NCBI RefSeq assembly: GCF_004526345.1
Contig: NZ_CP038213.1
Location: 3,410,001-3,474,000 of the forward strand
Reading direction: 5' to 3'
Origin: Ornithinimicrobium flavum
GTDB lineage: Bacteria > Actinomycetota > Actinomycetes > Actinomycetales > Dermatophilaceae
DNA length: 64,000 bases
Below, in pieces: positions 18,238 to 27,539 of this stretch. The notes under the pieces are model-generated. The model was not told the DNA's origin, made no database searches, and was given only the letters and a program-made list of their open reading frames with translations. Every line of letters starts with the position of its first letter. Position 1 is the first letter of the stretch. Made by a program: the position numbers and the translations under genes.

Positions 18238-20112
18238 ATGATCGCCACCGCCGTAGGGACCCGTGACGCGCTCGACCAGGTGGCGACGGCGCCGACCATC
18301 CTGGACGCGGTGGACCGGTTCGACAGCGTCGCCCGGGCCGCCCGCCAGGACGGGGCGGCCTCCCAGGCGCTCCTGCGTGATGGGATCGCCGACCCGGGCG
18401 ACCCCCTGGTGGCCCTGGCCGCGGTGCACGCAGCCGGCGCCGTCGGGGGCACCGTGGCCGAGGACCTCCTCGTCGACCTCCTGCGCTCCGGACCACCCCT
18501 GCTGCGGGAGCACGCCGCCTGGGCGCTGTCGGCCGGCCCGCTCCTGGAGGCCGCGCTCGACCCGTTGCGCGCGATGGCCCGGGAGGGCGACTTCGCCGGG
18601 GTGCTCGCCGGCGTCACGCTGGGGACCTGGCGCGCCACGACCCCGGACGCTCCTCCCGCACCCAGGCCGTCCCCGCGCCCGCGAACGACGTCCGGGCTCA
18701 CCGTCGCCCAGCTCTACCTCCACGGCGAGATCGACGCCGAGCTGCGGCACGCAGGCCGGGGCGACACCGGCGGCATCGCCACCCTGTTGGTGCGGCTCGG
18801 CGACGCGCTGCTGCAGGAGCCGGGCGTGGGCCGCGTCCTCACCCTCTCGCGGGCCTCACGGGCGGGCGACTCCGGCCAGGTCCCGCCGGACCGGCTCGAG
18901 GAGGTCGCGGCCTCGCCCGGGCACCACTACCTCGGCATCCCCGTCCCCCGTCCGGCGCCTCCCCTGAGCCGCAGCTGGCCGCTCCTCCCGCTCGTCCGCG
19001 AGAGCCTGCGCCAGCAGCTCGCCCTGGCCGGCCCGGTCGACGTGGTCCACGTCCGTATGGCGGACGTCGGCACCTGGGCGGTCGCCCAGGTGGCTCGGGA
19101 GCTCGGCATCCCTCTGGTCCTCACGCTCGCCCCGGACCCGCACGCCCTGCTGGCCGTGCGGGAGCGGACCGGGCGGCTCACCCGGGCCACCTTCGCCGAG
19201 GCCGACCTGCAGGAGCATCTCGTCTTCCGCATCCGCCTGCTGCGGGCCCTCCGGGAGCAGGCCGAGGCCCTGGTCGTCTTCCCCCGCCCGGACCTGCAGC
19301 GGGACCTGTCCACGCTGCTGCACGTGGGGCCGGACGAGCCCATGCACGTCGTCCCCGAGGGGGTCGACCTGAAGGCCCTGGACCACGCCGACCGGCAGGT
19401 GGCCCTGGCCCTGGAGGGTGGCGAGGCCGAGCCCGGCGTGGCCGCGGCGCTCGGTGAGCTGGACGCGCTGCTGGCCGGGCTGCCCGAGGAGCGGCGGGGG
19501 CTGCCCGTGGTGCTGAGCGTCGGGCGGCTGCACGCGGTCAAGGGCATGGCGACCCTGGCGCAAGCCTGGGCCGAGCACCCCGACCTGGCCCAGCGGTGCA
19601 ACCTGGTGATCGTCGGCGGCGACCTCGAGGACCCCTCCCACGAGGAGGCCGAGCAACTCGCCCGGATCGGTGAGGCCGTGGACCGGGCGCAGGGTCCCGG
19701 GCAGGGTGTGCTCCTGGCCGGCAACCGGCCCAACTCGACGGTCGCTGCGTGGCTCTCGGCCGTCCGGCGGGGCCGGCCCGGGCTCAGCGCCGCCGGTGGC
19801 GTCTACGCGTGCGCGAGCCTCAAGGAGGAGTTCGGCATCGCGCTGTGCGAGGCCCTGGGGTCCGGGCTGGTCGTCGTCGCGCCGGGGCACGGTGGCCCGC
19901 CCACCTACGTGGAGGACGGCCGCACCGGGGTCCTGGTGGACACTTCGGACCCCGGTCTGCTGGGGGAGGCGGTCGCAGAGGCCCTGAGGCTCGCGGCGTC
20001 CGACGACGCCGACGAGCGTGCCGCGCACGCACGGCAGGTCGTCCTCGACCGGTTCAGCATCCGCACCATGGCCGCCGCCCTGGCGGACGTCTACCGGGGG
20101 GTGGCCGGGTGA
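18238..20112 (+). CDS. GT4-family glycosyltransferase with N-terminal helical-repeat domain
   Basis: A 624-residue protein. Residues 1-130 are Ala/Leu-rich helices resembling HEAT/PBS-lyase-type repeats (DPLVALAAVHAAGAVGG, LLREHAAWALS). A Pro-rich linker near residues 138-150 leads to a GT-B glycosyltransferase: DVVHVRMADVGTWAVAQVAR, LTLAPDPHALL, then VVLSVGRLHAVKGMATL and EEFGIALCEALGSG, the EX7E-type GT4 signature. The retaining GT4 enzymes use nucleotide sugars at the inner membrane face or in the cytoplasm. The stop overlaps the start of a GT1-type gene (GTGA). Acceptor and donor cannot be deduced. Confidence 0.85.
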   Translation: MIATAVGTRDALDQVATAPTILDAVDRFDSVARAARQDGAASQALLRDGIADPGDPLVALAAVHAAGAVGGTVAEDLLVDLLRSGPPLLREHAAWALSAGPLLEAALDPLRAMAREGDFAGVLAGVTLGTWRATTPDAPPAPRPSPRPRTTSGLTVAQLYLHGEIDAELRHAGRGDTGGIATLLVRLGDALLQEPGVGRVLTLSRASRAGDSGQVPPDRLEEVAASPGHHYLGIPVPRPAPPLSRSWPLLPLVRESLRQQLALAGPVDVVHVRMADVGTWAVAQVARELGIPLVLTLAPDPHALLAVRERTGRLTRATFAEADLQEHLVFRIRLLRALREQAEALVVFPRPDLQRDLSTLLHVGPDEPMHVVPEGVDLKALDHADRQVALALEGGEAEPGVAAALGELDALLAGLPEERRGLPVVLSVGRLHAVKGMATLAQAWAEHPDLAQRCNLVIVGGDLEDPSHEEAEQLARIGEAVDRAQGPGQGVLLAGNRPNSTVAAWLSAVRRGRPGLSAAGGVYACASLKEEFGIALCEALGSGLVVVAPGHGGPPTYVEDGRTGVLVDTSDPGLLGEAVAEALRLAASDDADERAAHARQVVLDRFSIRTMAAALADVYRGVAG

Positions 20113-21419
20113 CCCTCCTCGTGGTCTCCCCCGACTACGCCTCCCACCTCTATCCCCTGGCGACGCTGGCGACGGCGTGGCGCGACGCCGGGGAGCGGGT
20201 GGTCGTGGCCACCGGACCGGCCACCGACGCGCTCGTGCGCGGGTTCGGGATGGAGCGCGTGGACCTGCGTCTCGGGCGAGGCTCCAACCCCGGTGTGATC
20301 CGTCCCGAGGACCAGCCGCGCGGCGAGGACGACGCCCTGCGCGGCTTCTTCGCGGCCACCCGCCAGGGGGCCGTGCAGACCCTCGAGTTCCAGGCGCGAG
20401 CGCGGCTGGACGACCTGCTCTGGGACCCGCTGACGACCGCCCGGCGGGTGCAGGAGGTCGTCGACCGGGTGCGCCCCGACCAGGTGATCGTCGACCACCT
20501 GGCCTTCAGCGCCCGGCTGGCTCTCACCGCGGCGGGCGTGCCGCACGCCGACGTCGTGCTGGGCCACCCCTCGGCCCTGGTGGTGGGGGACGAGGTCTAC
20601 GGCCTGCCGCCCGCCTGGCCGCAGCGGCTGCGACCGCCCCAGGAGCGGCTGGACTCCCTGCGCGCCCTGTGCGAGCAGGTCCGCGACCGCTTCACCAGCG
20701 ACTGGAACACCGCGCTGGCGACCCTCGACCCGGGTGCTGTCCCGAGCGCGGACGCCTTCGCCGAGACCGGTGACGTGCTGCTGCTCAACTACCCCGCGGC
20801 GCTCCACCCCCCGGCGCGCACCCGGCTGCTGGGCGCGCACGCCTTCCTCGGGTCGGCGGTGCGGGAGGAGGCGGTCGACGCGGAGGTGCAGGCGTGGTTG
20901 TCCGCCGACGACCTGCCGGTGGTCTACGTCAGCCTGGGCAGCTTCCTGTCCGTGCGCTCGGACGTGCTCGCCCGGGTCGCCGAGGCCCTGCGGGGGCTCG
21001 ACGTGCGGGTGGCGATGGCCACGGGCAGCACCCCGGCCGACCAGCTCGGCCCGGTGCCGTCCAGCTGGCTGCTCCGCCCCGTGCTGCCGCAGGTGACGCT
21101 GCTGCGGCACGCGGCCCTGACCGTGACCCACGGCGGCAACAACAGCGTGACCGAGGCTCTCACCGCGGGCGTCCCGCTCCTGGTGCTGCCGTTGTCCACC
21201 GACCAGTTCGCCGGGGCCGCCGCCCTGGAGACGACCGGCGTCGGGGCGGCGCTCGACCCCAACGACGCCTCCCCCGAGGAGTTGCGCGCCGCCGCCCGGC
21301 AGCTGCTCGCCTTGCCGTCCGGGCCGGTGGCCCTGCTGGCCGGGCTCGCGGACGACCTGCGGCGCGAGCCGGGTCCGCAGCGCGCCCGGGCCGCCCTGGT
21401 CGGCCCCGGGGCGCTCTGA
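20109..21419 (+). CDS. GT1-family (MGT-like) glycosyltransferase
   Basis: A 436-residue inverting GT-B enzyme similar to macrolide/UGT-type glycosyltransferases. The N-terminal acceptor domain starts LLVVSPDYASHLYPLATLA; the C-terminal nucleotide-sugar domain has PVVYVSLGSFLSVRSDVL and VTHGGNNSVTEALTAGVP, the family donor signature. GTG 20109 overlaps the stop of the GT4 gene. Two coupled glycosyltransferases suggest stepwise building of one glycoconjugate, but no biosynthetic cluster surrounds them. Confidence 0.88.
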   Translation: MTLLVVSPDYASHLYPLATLATAWRDAGERVVVATGPATDALVRGFGMERVDLRLGRGSNPGVIRPEDQPRGEDDALRGFFAATRQGAVQTLEFQARARLDDLLWDPLTTARRVQEVVDRVRPDQVIVDHLAFSARLALTAAGVPHADVVLGHPSALVVGDEVYGLPPAWPQRLRPPQERLDSLRALCEQVRDRFTSDWNTALATLDPGAVPSADAFAETGDVLLLNYPAALHPPARTRLLGAHAFLGSAVREEAVDAEVQAWLSADDLPVVYVSLGSFLSVRSDVLARVAEALRGLDVRVAMATGSTPADQLGPVPSSWLLRPVLPQVTLLRHAALTVTHGGNNSVTEALTAGVPLLVLPLSTDQFAGAAALETTGVGAALDPNDASPEELRAAARQLLALPSGPVALLAGLADDLRREPGPQRARAALVGPGAL

Positions 21420-21439
21420 GGCGCTCCTCCTCACTCCTC

Positions 21440-21510
21440 GCTCTACCCCCCGCTACCCCCTCCCGCGCCTACCCCCGCCTACCCGCGCCTACCCCCGCCT
21501 ACCCGCGCCC
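21440..21510. repeat. C-rich tandem repeat at gene 3' ends
   Basis: Repeated GCCTACCCCCGCCTACCC units (18 bp) lie between the GT1 stop and the end of the convergent beta-CASP gene, slightly entering its last codons (GAGRRG tail). Low complexity; no function seen. Confidence 0.6.
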
Positions 21511-22955
21511 TCCTGCCCGTCGGCGGTCTCCTCCCCCGCTCCCTCGAGGTCGGGCGGGTCGGCGTGACCGGGCACGAGGGAGACCACCTCGCCGTAGCGC
21601 GGCACCACGGCCGTCCAGTCCAGCTCGTCCTCCACCCGGGTCGCGAAGTGCTCGGCGGCGGTCGGCTCGCCGTGCACGACGTAGACGGTCTCGGGCGCGG
21701 GCTCCAGGGCGCGCAGCCAGTCCAGCAGGTCCGAGGCGTCCCCGTGGACCGAGAACTCCCCGCTGCGCACGATCTCGGCGCGCACCCGCACGTGGTGCCC
21801 GTTGATCTTCACGTGCCCGGCCCCGTCCTGGAGGGACCGGCCGCGGGTGCCCGCGGCCTGGAACCCGGTGAGCACGACGGTGTTGCGCCGGTCGGGCAGC
21901 AGCCGGGCCAGGTGGTGCAGGACGCGACCCCCCTCGGCCATCCCGGAGGACGCGACGATGACCATCGGGTCGAAGCGGCGGTTGAGCGCCCGGGACTCCT
22001 TGCTCGTCCGCGCCTCGATGAGCTCGGGGAGGTCGGTGAAGTCCTCGACGGCGACGTCCTCGCGCAGCTCGCCGAGGGAGGAGTCGCGGTAGACGTCGAG
22101 CGCCCGCAGCGCCATCGGGGAATCGACCACGACCGGCACCCGGGGGATGCGGCCCTCCCGCAGCAGCTGCACCAGCACCCGCAGCACCCCCTGCGTGCGG
22201 TCGATGGCGAAGGCCGGGATCACCACCAGGCCACCCCGCGCGACGGTGCGGGTGATCGCCTCGGCGAGGACCTGATGGGGCGGGTCGATCTCCGGGTGCT
22301 CCCGGTCGCCGTAGGTGGACTCGCACAGGACGTAGTCGGCGCCCTGAGGCGTCCCCCTCCCCTTGAGCAGGGGGTGGTCGTGCCGGCCCAGGTCGCCGGA
22401 GACGAGCACCGAGGTCTCCGGCAACTGCAGCCGCACGCTGGCCGAGCCCAGGATGTGCCCCGCCCGGGTCCAGCGGCCGACCAGACCGTCGCCCAGGTCC
22501 ACGTCCTGCTCGAACTCCACGGTGCGGAAGAGGGGCAGCGCCCGCTCGACGTCGGCCACGGTGAACAGCGGCCTGGGCTCCTCGTGCTTGGACCAGCCGT
22601 GGCGCCTGGCCTGCTCGGCCTGCTCCTCCTGCAGCTTCCCCGCGTCGCGCAGCACGATCTCGGCGAGCTGCCGGGTGCCCTCCGTCATCCAGATCGGCCC
22701 GGCGTACCCCTCCCGCACCAGCGCGGGGACGTAGCCGACGTGGTCGGCATGCGCGTGGGTGATGACGACGTCGGACAGCGAGGAGGGCTCCACCGGGAAC
22801 GGCTCCCAGTTCTTCAGCCGCCACCGCTTCTCGCCCTGGAACATGCCGGCGTCGATCAGGACCCTGCGGGCACCCCCGACGGTGAGGAGGAACTTCGACC
22901 CGGTCACGGTGCCGCTCGCACCGAGGAAGGTCAGGGTCACGGCGCGTCCGCTCAT
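21489..22955 (-). CDS. Metallo-beta-lactamase fold RNA-processing exonuclease (beta-CASP family)
   Basis: A 488-residue protein with the zinc-binding motif THAHADH (residues 66-72), later AGHILGSASV, LVSGDLGRHDHPLL and a C-terminal GEFSVHGDASDLLDWL, the order seen in beta-CASP RNases related to CPSF73 and RNase J. These cleave or trim RNA in the cytoplasm. The C-terminus after PPDLEGAGEE is low complexity and repeat-derived. ATG 22955 has a weak CAGGGT -10 six bases upstream. It follows hutI by 66 bp on the same strand but need not be in that operon. Confidence 0.85.
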   Translation of the reverse strand: MSGRAVTLTFLGASGTVTGSKFLLTVGGARRVLIDAGMFQGEKRWRLKNWEPFPVEPSSLSDVVITHAHADHVGYVPALVREGYAGPIWMTEGTRQLAEIVLRDAGKLQEEQAEQARRHGWSKHEEPRPLFTVADVERALPLFRTVEFEQDVDLGDGLVGRWTRAGHILGSASVRLQLPETSVLVSGDLGRHDHPLLKGRGTPQGADYVLCESTYGDREHPEIDPPHQVLAEAITRTVARGGLVVIPAFAIDRTQGVLRVLVQLLREGRIPRVPVVVDSPMALRALDVYRDSSLGELREDVAVEDFTDLPELIEARTSKESRALNRRFDPMVIVASSGMAEGGRVLHHLARLLPDRRNTVVLTGFQAAGTRGRSLQDGAGHVKINGHHVRVRAEIVRSGEFSVHGDASDLLDWLRALEPAPETVYVVHGEPTAAEHFATRVEDELDWTAVVPRYGEVVSLVPGHADPPDLEGAGEETADGQEGAGRRG

Positions 22956-23021
22956 GACCCGACCCTGCCAGAACCGGCCGACCCCCGCCAGGGCCCGACG
23001 GCGGCATACCCGAGGGCCCTC

Positions 23022-24224
23022 TCAGACCTCCAGCGCGCGGACCAGCGGGACCCCCACCCGGTAGGGGATGTGCAGCCAGCTGGGGGCGTCGACGACGGCC
23101 AGGTCGGCCCGCAGCCCGACGGCCACCCGACCGACGTCGGTGCGCCGCAGCGCCCGGGCACCCCCCGCCGTGGCCGCCCGCAACGCCTCGGCCGGCGTCA
23201 TCCCCATCTCGCGCACGGCCAGCGCGATCATGAGCGGCATCGAGGAGGAGTAGCAGGTCCCCGGGTTGCAGTCGGTCGCGATCGCCACCGACACCCCGGC
23301 GTCGAGCAGCTGGCGGGCGTCGGGATAGGGCTGCCGGGTGGAGAACTCCACGCCCGGCAGCAGCGTCGCCACCGTCCCGCTGCCGGCGAGCGCCTCGACG
23401 TCGGCGTCGGTGAGGAAGGTGCAGTGGTCCACGCTCGCCGCCCCCAGCTCCACGGCCAGCTGGACGCCCGGCCCGTGCCCGAGCTGGTTGCCGTGGACGC
23501 GCAGCCCGAGCCCGGCGTCCCGCCCGGCCTCCAGGACACGGCGGGACTCCTCGCCGTCGAAGGCGTGGGGGCTGGCCGGCTCGCAGAAGACGTCCACCCA
23601 CCGCGCGTGGGGCGCGCAGGCGGCGAGCATCTCCCCGCACACCAGGTCGAGGTATGCGGCCCGCCCACCCTCGTCGCGACGGTCCGGCGGGACGACGTGG
23701 GCCCCGAGGAAGGTGGTCTCGGAGGTCACCTCGCGGGCGAGGCGCAGGGCGCGCGCCTCCTCCTCCACCGACAGCCCGTAGCCGGACTTGATCTCCACGG
23801 TCGTCGTCCCCTGGGCCCGCATCTCCCCCACGCGCCGCTGCACGAGCTCGCGCAGCCGGAGGTCGGAGGCCTCCCGGGTCGCCGCGACGGTGACCGCGAT
23901 GCCGCCGCCGTCGTAGGCCTGCCCCGTCATCCGGGCGGCGAACTCCGCGGACCGGTCCCCGTCGAAGACGAGGTGGCTGTGGCTGTCGACGAAGCCCGGC
24001 ACCACGGCCCGGCCCTCGAGGTCGATCGACCAGTCGGCGGCCGGGGCGCGGTCGGCCGGACCGACCCACTCGACGACGGGGGCGCTGTCCTCCCCGCCGC
24101 CGCCGAGGACGAGCGCGGCGTCGCGCAGCACCCCCAGCCCCTCGTGCAGCGGCTCCTCGACGGCGCCGTCGACGGCCGGGTCGCCGGTGACGAGCTCCCC
24201 GATGCCGGTGATGAGCATGCTCAC
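23022..24224 (-). CDS. hutI: Imidazolonepropionase
   Basis: A 400-residue amidohydrolase that opens imidazolone-5-propionate to N-formimino-L-glutamate, third step of histidine degradation. Metal-ligand motif [26 protein letters not shown], the GNQLGHG loop and [14 protein letters not shown] are all present. GTG 24224 overlaps the hutF stop (GTGA) and has GGAAGGA at good spacing; ATG 24218 two codons on is the alternative. Last gene of the M20 hydrolase-hutF-hutI operon. Confidence 0.93.
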   Translation of the reverse strand: MSMLITGIGELVTGDPAVDGAVEEPLHEGLGVLRDAALVLGGGGEDSAPVVEWVGPADRAPAADWSIDLEGRAVVPGFVDSHSHLVFDGDRSAEFAARMTGQAYDGGGIAVTVAATREASDLRLRELVQRRVGEMRAQGTTTVEIKSGYGLSVEEEARALRLAREVTSETTFLGAHVVPPDRRDEGGRAAYLDLVCGEMLAACAPHARWVDVFCEPASPHAFDGEESRRVLEAGRDAGLGLRVHGNQLGHGPGVQLAVELGAASVDHCTFLTDADVEALAGSGTVATLLPGVEFSTRQPYPDARQLLDAGVSVAIATDCNPGTCYSSSMPLMIALAVREMGMTPAEALRAATAGGARALRRTDVGRVAVGLRADLAVVDAPSWLHIPYRVGVPLVRALEV

Positions 24225-25591
24225 GTGCGGTCCTTCCTTCCGGTGCCCGGGTCCTCCCACAGCGGGGCGATCGCCTCCGCCAGCAGCTGTCCCACGTCGC
24301 CGAGCCGGTGCCGGCCGTCGGAGACGACGACCGACCCGTCGACCACGACGGTGTGCACGTCCGCGGCGGTCGCACACAGGAGGATCTGGGCCGGGTCCGA
24401 CCCGGCGGTGCGCACGGTGTCGTCCAGCACGGCGACGAGGTCGGCCCGCGCGCCGACCTCGAGCCGGCCGGCGTCCGGCCAGCCGATCGACGCGTGCGCC
24501 GTGGCGGCGGCCAGGAGCGCGGCCGGGTCGAACCGGCCCCGCTCCAGGCTCGCCAGTCGCTCGTGCATCTCCAGCGCCCGGGCCTCCTCGAGCAGGTCGA
24601 CGACCGCGTGCTGGTCGGACCCGAGCGAGAGCCGGACCCCGGCCTCGCGCAGGGCGGTCGCCGGGCCGATGCCGTCGGCGAGGTCCCGCTCGGTCGTGGG
24701 GCAGAAGCACGCCCACGACCCGGCGGCGCCCAGCGCGGCGATGTCACCGCCGGTCAGGTGGGTGGCGTGGACCGCGGTCAGGTCCGGGCCGAGCACCCCC
24801 TCCGCGGCCAGGAGCGCCGTGGGCGTGAGCCCGTGGGCCTGCAGGCAGGCGTCGTTCTCGGCGGGCTGCTCCGACAGATGGACGTGCAGCGGGCGACCGT
24901 GCTCCTGCGCCCAACGGGCCACGACGCCCAGCTGGTCGCGCGGCACGGCCCGCACCGAGTGGATGGCCGCGCCGACCCGCAGGTGGGCGGGGCCGCCGTC
25001 GGTGGCGTCGCGCAGGTCGTCCACCCGCAGCGCCCAGGCCGACGCGTCCCCGTCGCCGAAGCGCAGCTGGGTCCCCTCCAGCGGGGCGTACCCGTCCCGG
25101 GTGAGCCCCCCGGCGAGGTAGCAGGAGTCGAGCAGGGTGAGCCGGATCCCGGCCTCGGCCGCGGCCCGGACCAGGGCGTGCCCCATCCGATTGGGGTCCA
25201 TGTAGCGCGCCCCGCCCGGCCCGTGGTGCAGGTAGTGGAACTCCCCCACGGCCGTCACCCCGGCGAGCGCCATCTCGGCGTAGGTCGCCCGGGCCAGCTC
25301 GAGGTAGCGGCGCGGGTCCAGCCGGTCGGCGACGGCATACATCCGCTCCCGCCAGGTCCAGAAGGTGCCGCCCCCGTCGTGGGTGCGTCCGCGCAGGGCG
25401 CGGTGGAAGGCGTGGCTGTGCGCGTCGGCGAGGCCGGGGAGCACGACGCCGGGGAGCCGGTGGTCGCCGGGCCGGGCCGGCGCGTCGGTCTCGACCGCGG
25501 TGAACCTCCCGCCGTCGACGGTGAGCCGGACGTCGCGCGCGAGGCCGGTCGGGAGGTGGGCGGCGGCGGCGTGCCAGGTCTGCCCGGTCAC
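24221..25591 (-). CDS. hutF: Formimidoylglutamate deiminase
   Basis: A 456-residue amidohydrolase that converts N-formimino-L-glutamate to N-formyl-L-glutamate and ammonia. It has [15 protein letters not shown] (metal ligands), [43 protein letters not shown] and [11 protein letters not shown], matching HutF. It commits the pathway to the five-step route, which needs a formylglutamate-cleaving enzyme. GTG 25591 overlaps the stop of the M20 hydrolase gene. Co-transcribed with hutI. Confidence 0.94.
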   Translation of the reverse strand: MTGQTWHAAAAHLPTGLARDVRLTVDGGRFTAVETDAPARPGDHRLPGVVLPGLADAHSHAFHRALRGRTHDGGGTFWTWRERMYAVADRLDPRRYLELARATYAEMALAGVTAVGEFHYLHHGPGGARYMDPNRMGHALVRAAAEAGIRLTLLDSCYLAGGLTRDGYAPLEGTQLRFGDGDASAWALRVDDLRDATDGGPAHLRVGAAIHSVRAVPRDQLGVVARWAQEHGRPLHVHLSEQPAENDACLQAHGLTPTALLAAEGVLGPDLTAVHATHLTGGDIAALGAAGSWACFCPTTERDLADGIGPATALREAGVRLSLGSDQHAVVDLLEEARALEMHERLASLERGRFDPAALLAAATAHASIGWPDAGRLEVGARADLVAVLDDTVRTAGSDPAQILLCATAADVHTVVVDGSVVVSDGRHRLGDVGQLLAEAIAPLWEDPGTGRKDRT

Positions 25592-26862
25592 CGGGCCTCC
25601 CCGCCCGCCAGGTCGGCGACGCAGGCGGCGAGGGCCGCCACCCCCGCGTGGCAGTCCGCGGCCTCGGCGTGCTCCGCGGGGCTGTGGGACACCCCGGTCG
25701 GGTTGCGGACGAAGAGCATCGCGGTGGGCAGGCCCGCGGTCGCGAGGATGCCGGCGTCATGGCCGGCCCCGGTCCCGAGCACGGGCACGCTCACCGGGTG
25801 CCCGGCGTCGCCGGCCCGCTCCAGCACGCCGCGCAGGCGGGCGGCCAGGTCGGCGTCGAAGCGGGTGGTCGGCGTCCAGCTCTCCCGGGTCACGGACCCT
25901 CCCAGCTCGCCGGCCCGGGCGTCCAGGTCCTCGACGAGGGCGAGCACCTGGTCCTCGTCGGCGCCCCGGGCGTCGAGCCAGCCGGTGACGTGGCTGGGTA
26001 TGGCGTTCACCCCGCCGGGGGTGACGTGCACCTTCCCCACCGTCGCCACGCAGCCCCGCTGCGTGGCGAGGTGGCGGGCGCCCAGCACGAGATCGGCATA
26101 CCCGAGCATCGCGTCGCGGCGGTCCTCCAGCCGGGTGGTCCCGGCGTGGTTGGCCTCGCCGGGGAAGTCGAAGCGCCAGCGGCCGTGCGGCCAGATGTCG
26201 GAGGCGACGGCCACCGGGGTGCCGAGGTCGACCAGCGCCCTCCCCTGCTCCACGTGCAGCTCGACGAAGCAGCCCACCCGGGCCAGCGTCTCCGGGTCGG
26301 GCCCGAAGGCCCCCGGGTCGCGGCCCGCCGATCGCAGGGCCTGCGCCATGCTCACCCCGTCGGCGTCGGTGAGAGCGAGCGCCCGGTCCACGGCGAGCTG
26401 GCCGGTGAGCACGCGCGAGCCCGCGCAGGCGATGCCGAACCGGGCGCCCTCCTCGTCTGCGAAGTTGGCCACCGCGAGGGGCACCGTCGGCTCGTAGCCG
26501 TCGCCGCGCAGCGCGTCCAGGGCGGCGAAGGACGACACCACCCCCAACGGTCCGTCGAAGGCCCCGCCGTCGGGCACCGAGTCCAGATGCGACCCGATCA
26601 CGACGCCCTTGCGCCCGGCGCGGGCGGCGTCGTCGACGCTGCCGGGGCCGTCCCACCACCACGCCCACTGGTTGCCGACCCGGTCCTCGACGAGGTCGAG
26701 ACCCCGCCGGCGCGCCTCCGCCGCGAACCACTGGCGCAGCGTGGCGTCCTCGGCCGTCCAGGCGAAGCGTCGGTAGCCGCCGCTCCGGACGCGGCCGACC
26801 GGCTGCAGGTCGGCCCACATGGCGTCGAAGGCGGCCAGGGCGCCCGTGGTGCTTCCGCTCAC
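25588..26862 (-). CDS. M20-family amidohydrolase (allantoate amidohydrolase-like), candidate N-formylglutamate deformylase
   Basis: A 424-residue zinc hydrolase of the allantoate amidohydrolase/N-carbamoylase group: IGSHLDSVPDGGAFDGPLG, NFADEEGARFG, ELHVEQGRAL, NHAGTTRLEDRRDA and the late GAGHDAG motif with zinc ligands. By name it would act on allantoate, yet it is first in the operon with hutF and hutI, where HutG normally stands, and no HutG is present. The likely job is removal of the formyl group from N-formyl-L-glutamate; an alternative-form annotation of this kind exists for actinobacterial hut clusters. GTG 26862 has TAGAGT 7 nt upstream, so the operon mRNA looks leaderless. A hut-type operator lies 57 bp upstream. 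Confidence 0.85.
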   Translation of the reverse strand: MSGSTTGALAAFDAMWADLQPVGRVRSGGYRRFAWTAEDATLRQWFAAEARRRGLDLVEDRVGNQWAWWWDGPGSVDDAARAGRKGVVIGSHLDSVPDGGAFDGPLGVVSSFAALDALRGDGYEPTVPLAVANFADEEGARFGIACAGSRVLTGQLAVDRALALTDADGVSMAQALRSAGRDPGAFGPDPETLARVGCFVELHVEQGRALVDLGTPVAVASDIWPHGRWRFDFPGEANHAGTTRLEDRRDAMLGYADLVLGARHLATQRGCVATVGKVHVTPGGVNAIPSHVTGWLDARGADEDQVLALVEDLDARAGELGGSVTRESWTPTTRFDADLAARLRGVLERAGDAGHPVSVPVLGTGAGHDAGILATAGLPTAMLFVRNPTGVSHSPAEHAEAADCHAGVAALAACVADLAGGEAR

Positions 26863-26869
26863 AGGTCCG

Positions 26870-26875
26870 ACTCTA
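26870..26875 (-). promoter_or_regulatory. Candidate -10 (TAGAGT) for the leaderless hutGFI-type operon
   Basis: TAGAGT on the minus strand ends 7 nt before GTG 26862. Confidence 0.5.
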
Positions 26876-26918
26876 GGAGGCAGCCCGGGGTCCCGCCCCG
26901 CCGCCCCGGACGGGTGTG

Positions 26919-26932
26919 TCCGGCATCCGAGA
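26919..26932 (-). promoter_or_regulatory. hut operator 1
   Basis: TCTCGGATGCCGGA (minus strand) fits the TCTGwwATwCCAGA pattern reported for the IclR-type HutR of Corynebacterium at TCT, AT, CC and GA. Its proximal edge is 57 bp upstream of the operon start, exactly as for hutH. Confidence 0.6.
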
Positions 26933-26946
26933 TGCCTCCGGTCGCG

Positions 26947-27462
26947 TCAGCCGGCGGCGCTGGAGGCCCGCAGCCGGGAGGTGATGTCCGCGCACTCGAG
27001 GCAGACGTCCTCGGGCACGAGCCCGGCGCGCATGAGCCAGCCGAACAGGACGCACCCCACGCACACCCCGAGGAGGGCCTCCTGCGCCGGGAAGACGGCC
27101 ATCACCACCGCGATGACGACGACCACGGTGCCGGGCCACGCCGCCCCGACCGCGAGGTCCACCAGCCAGAGCACGGACGCCGCGCTCGTCAGGACCGCGC
27201 CGATGGCGGCGGCGAACCGCTTGGGTGTGCCGGCGGTCGGGTGCGGCAGCGCGGGCACCCGCGGCCGGACCCAGCGGTTCACCGCGCGGGCGACCGGGCT
27301 GGCCTGCGGGCCCAGGGCGGCACGCAGGGTGAGGTCGACCGCCAGCAGCAGGAAGACCCACCACTGCTGGGACGCGATCATGAGCAGGACGGCGAGGAGG
27401 ACCACCCCGGCGACGAGCCGGACGGTCACCTCGTCGACGACGGCGGGAGGACGCGAGCGCAT
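26947..27462 (-). CDS. DUF4395 family membrane protein
   Basis: A 171-residue protein with four hydrophobic segments (VRLVAGVVLLAVLLMIAS, WWVFLLLAVDLTLRAALG, a middle helix around SVLWLVDLAVGAAWPGTVVVV, and EALLGVCVGCVLFGWLM), ending in PEDVCLECADI. This arrangement and the terminal Cys-X2-Cys fit DUF4395, often found beside thioredoxin-like or sulfur-handling genes; function unproven. ATG 27462 (RSRPPAVVDEVTVR) is preferred because the family usually starts here; ATG 27489 would add nine residues and include a perfect palindrome. Confidence 0.75.
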   Translation of the reverse strand: MRSRPPAVVDEVTVRLVAGVVLLAVLLMIASQQWWVFLLLAVDLTLRAALGPQASPVARAVNRWVRPRVPALPHPTAGTPKRFAAAIGAVLTSAASVLWLVDLAVGAAWPGTVVVVIAVVMAVFPAQEALLGVCVGCVLFGWLMRAGLVPEDVCLECADITSRLRASSAAG

Positions 27463-27468
27463 CGCCAC

Positions 27469-27480
27469 ATGATGCATCAT
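27469..27480. promoter_or_regulatory. Perfect 12-bp palindrome between divergent DUF4395 and YbaK genes
   Basis: ATGATGCATCAT is a perfect palindrome, AT-rich compared with its surroundings, 7 bp upstream of the preferred DUF4395 start. It may be an operator; it could instead be coding if ATG 27489 is the start. Confidence 0.35.
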
Positions 27481-27526
27481 CAAACTCATGCTTATGAAAT
27501 GCCCGACGTGCGCCGCCCACCCGGCG

Positions 27527-27532
27527 TAGCGT
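27527..27532 (+). promoter_or_regulatory. Candidate -10 (TAGCGT) for the leaderless second YbaK gene
   Basis: TAGCGT ends 7 nt before ATG 27540; this supports that ATG over the GTG at 27531. Confidence 0.5.
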
Positions 27533-27539
27533 GCCTCCC

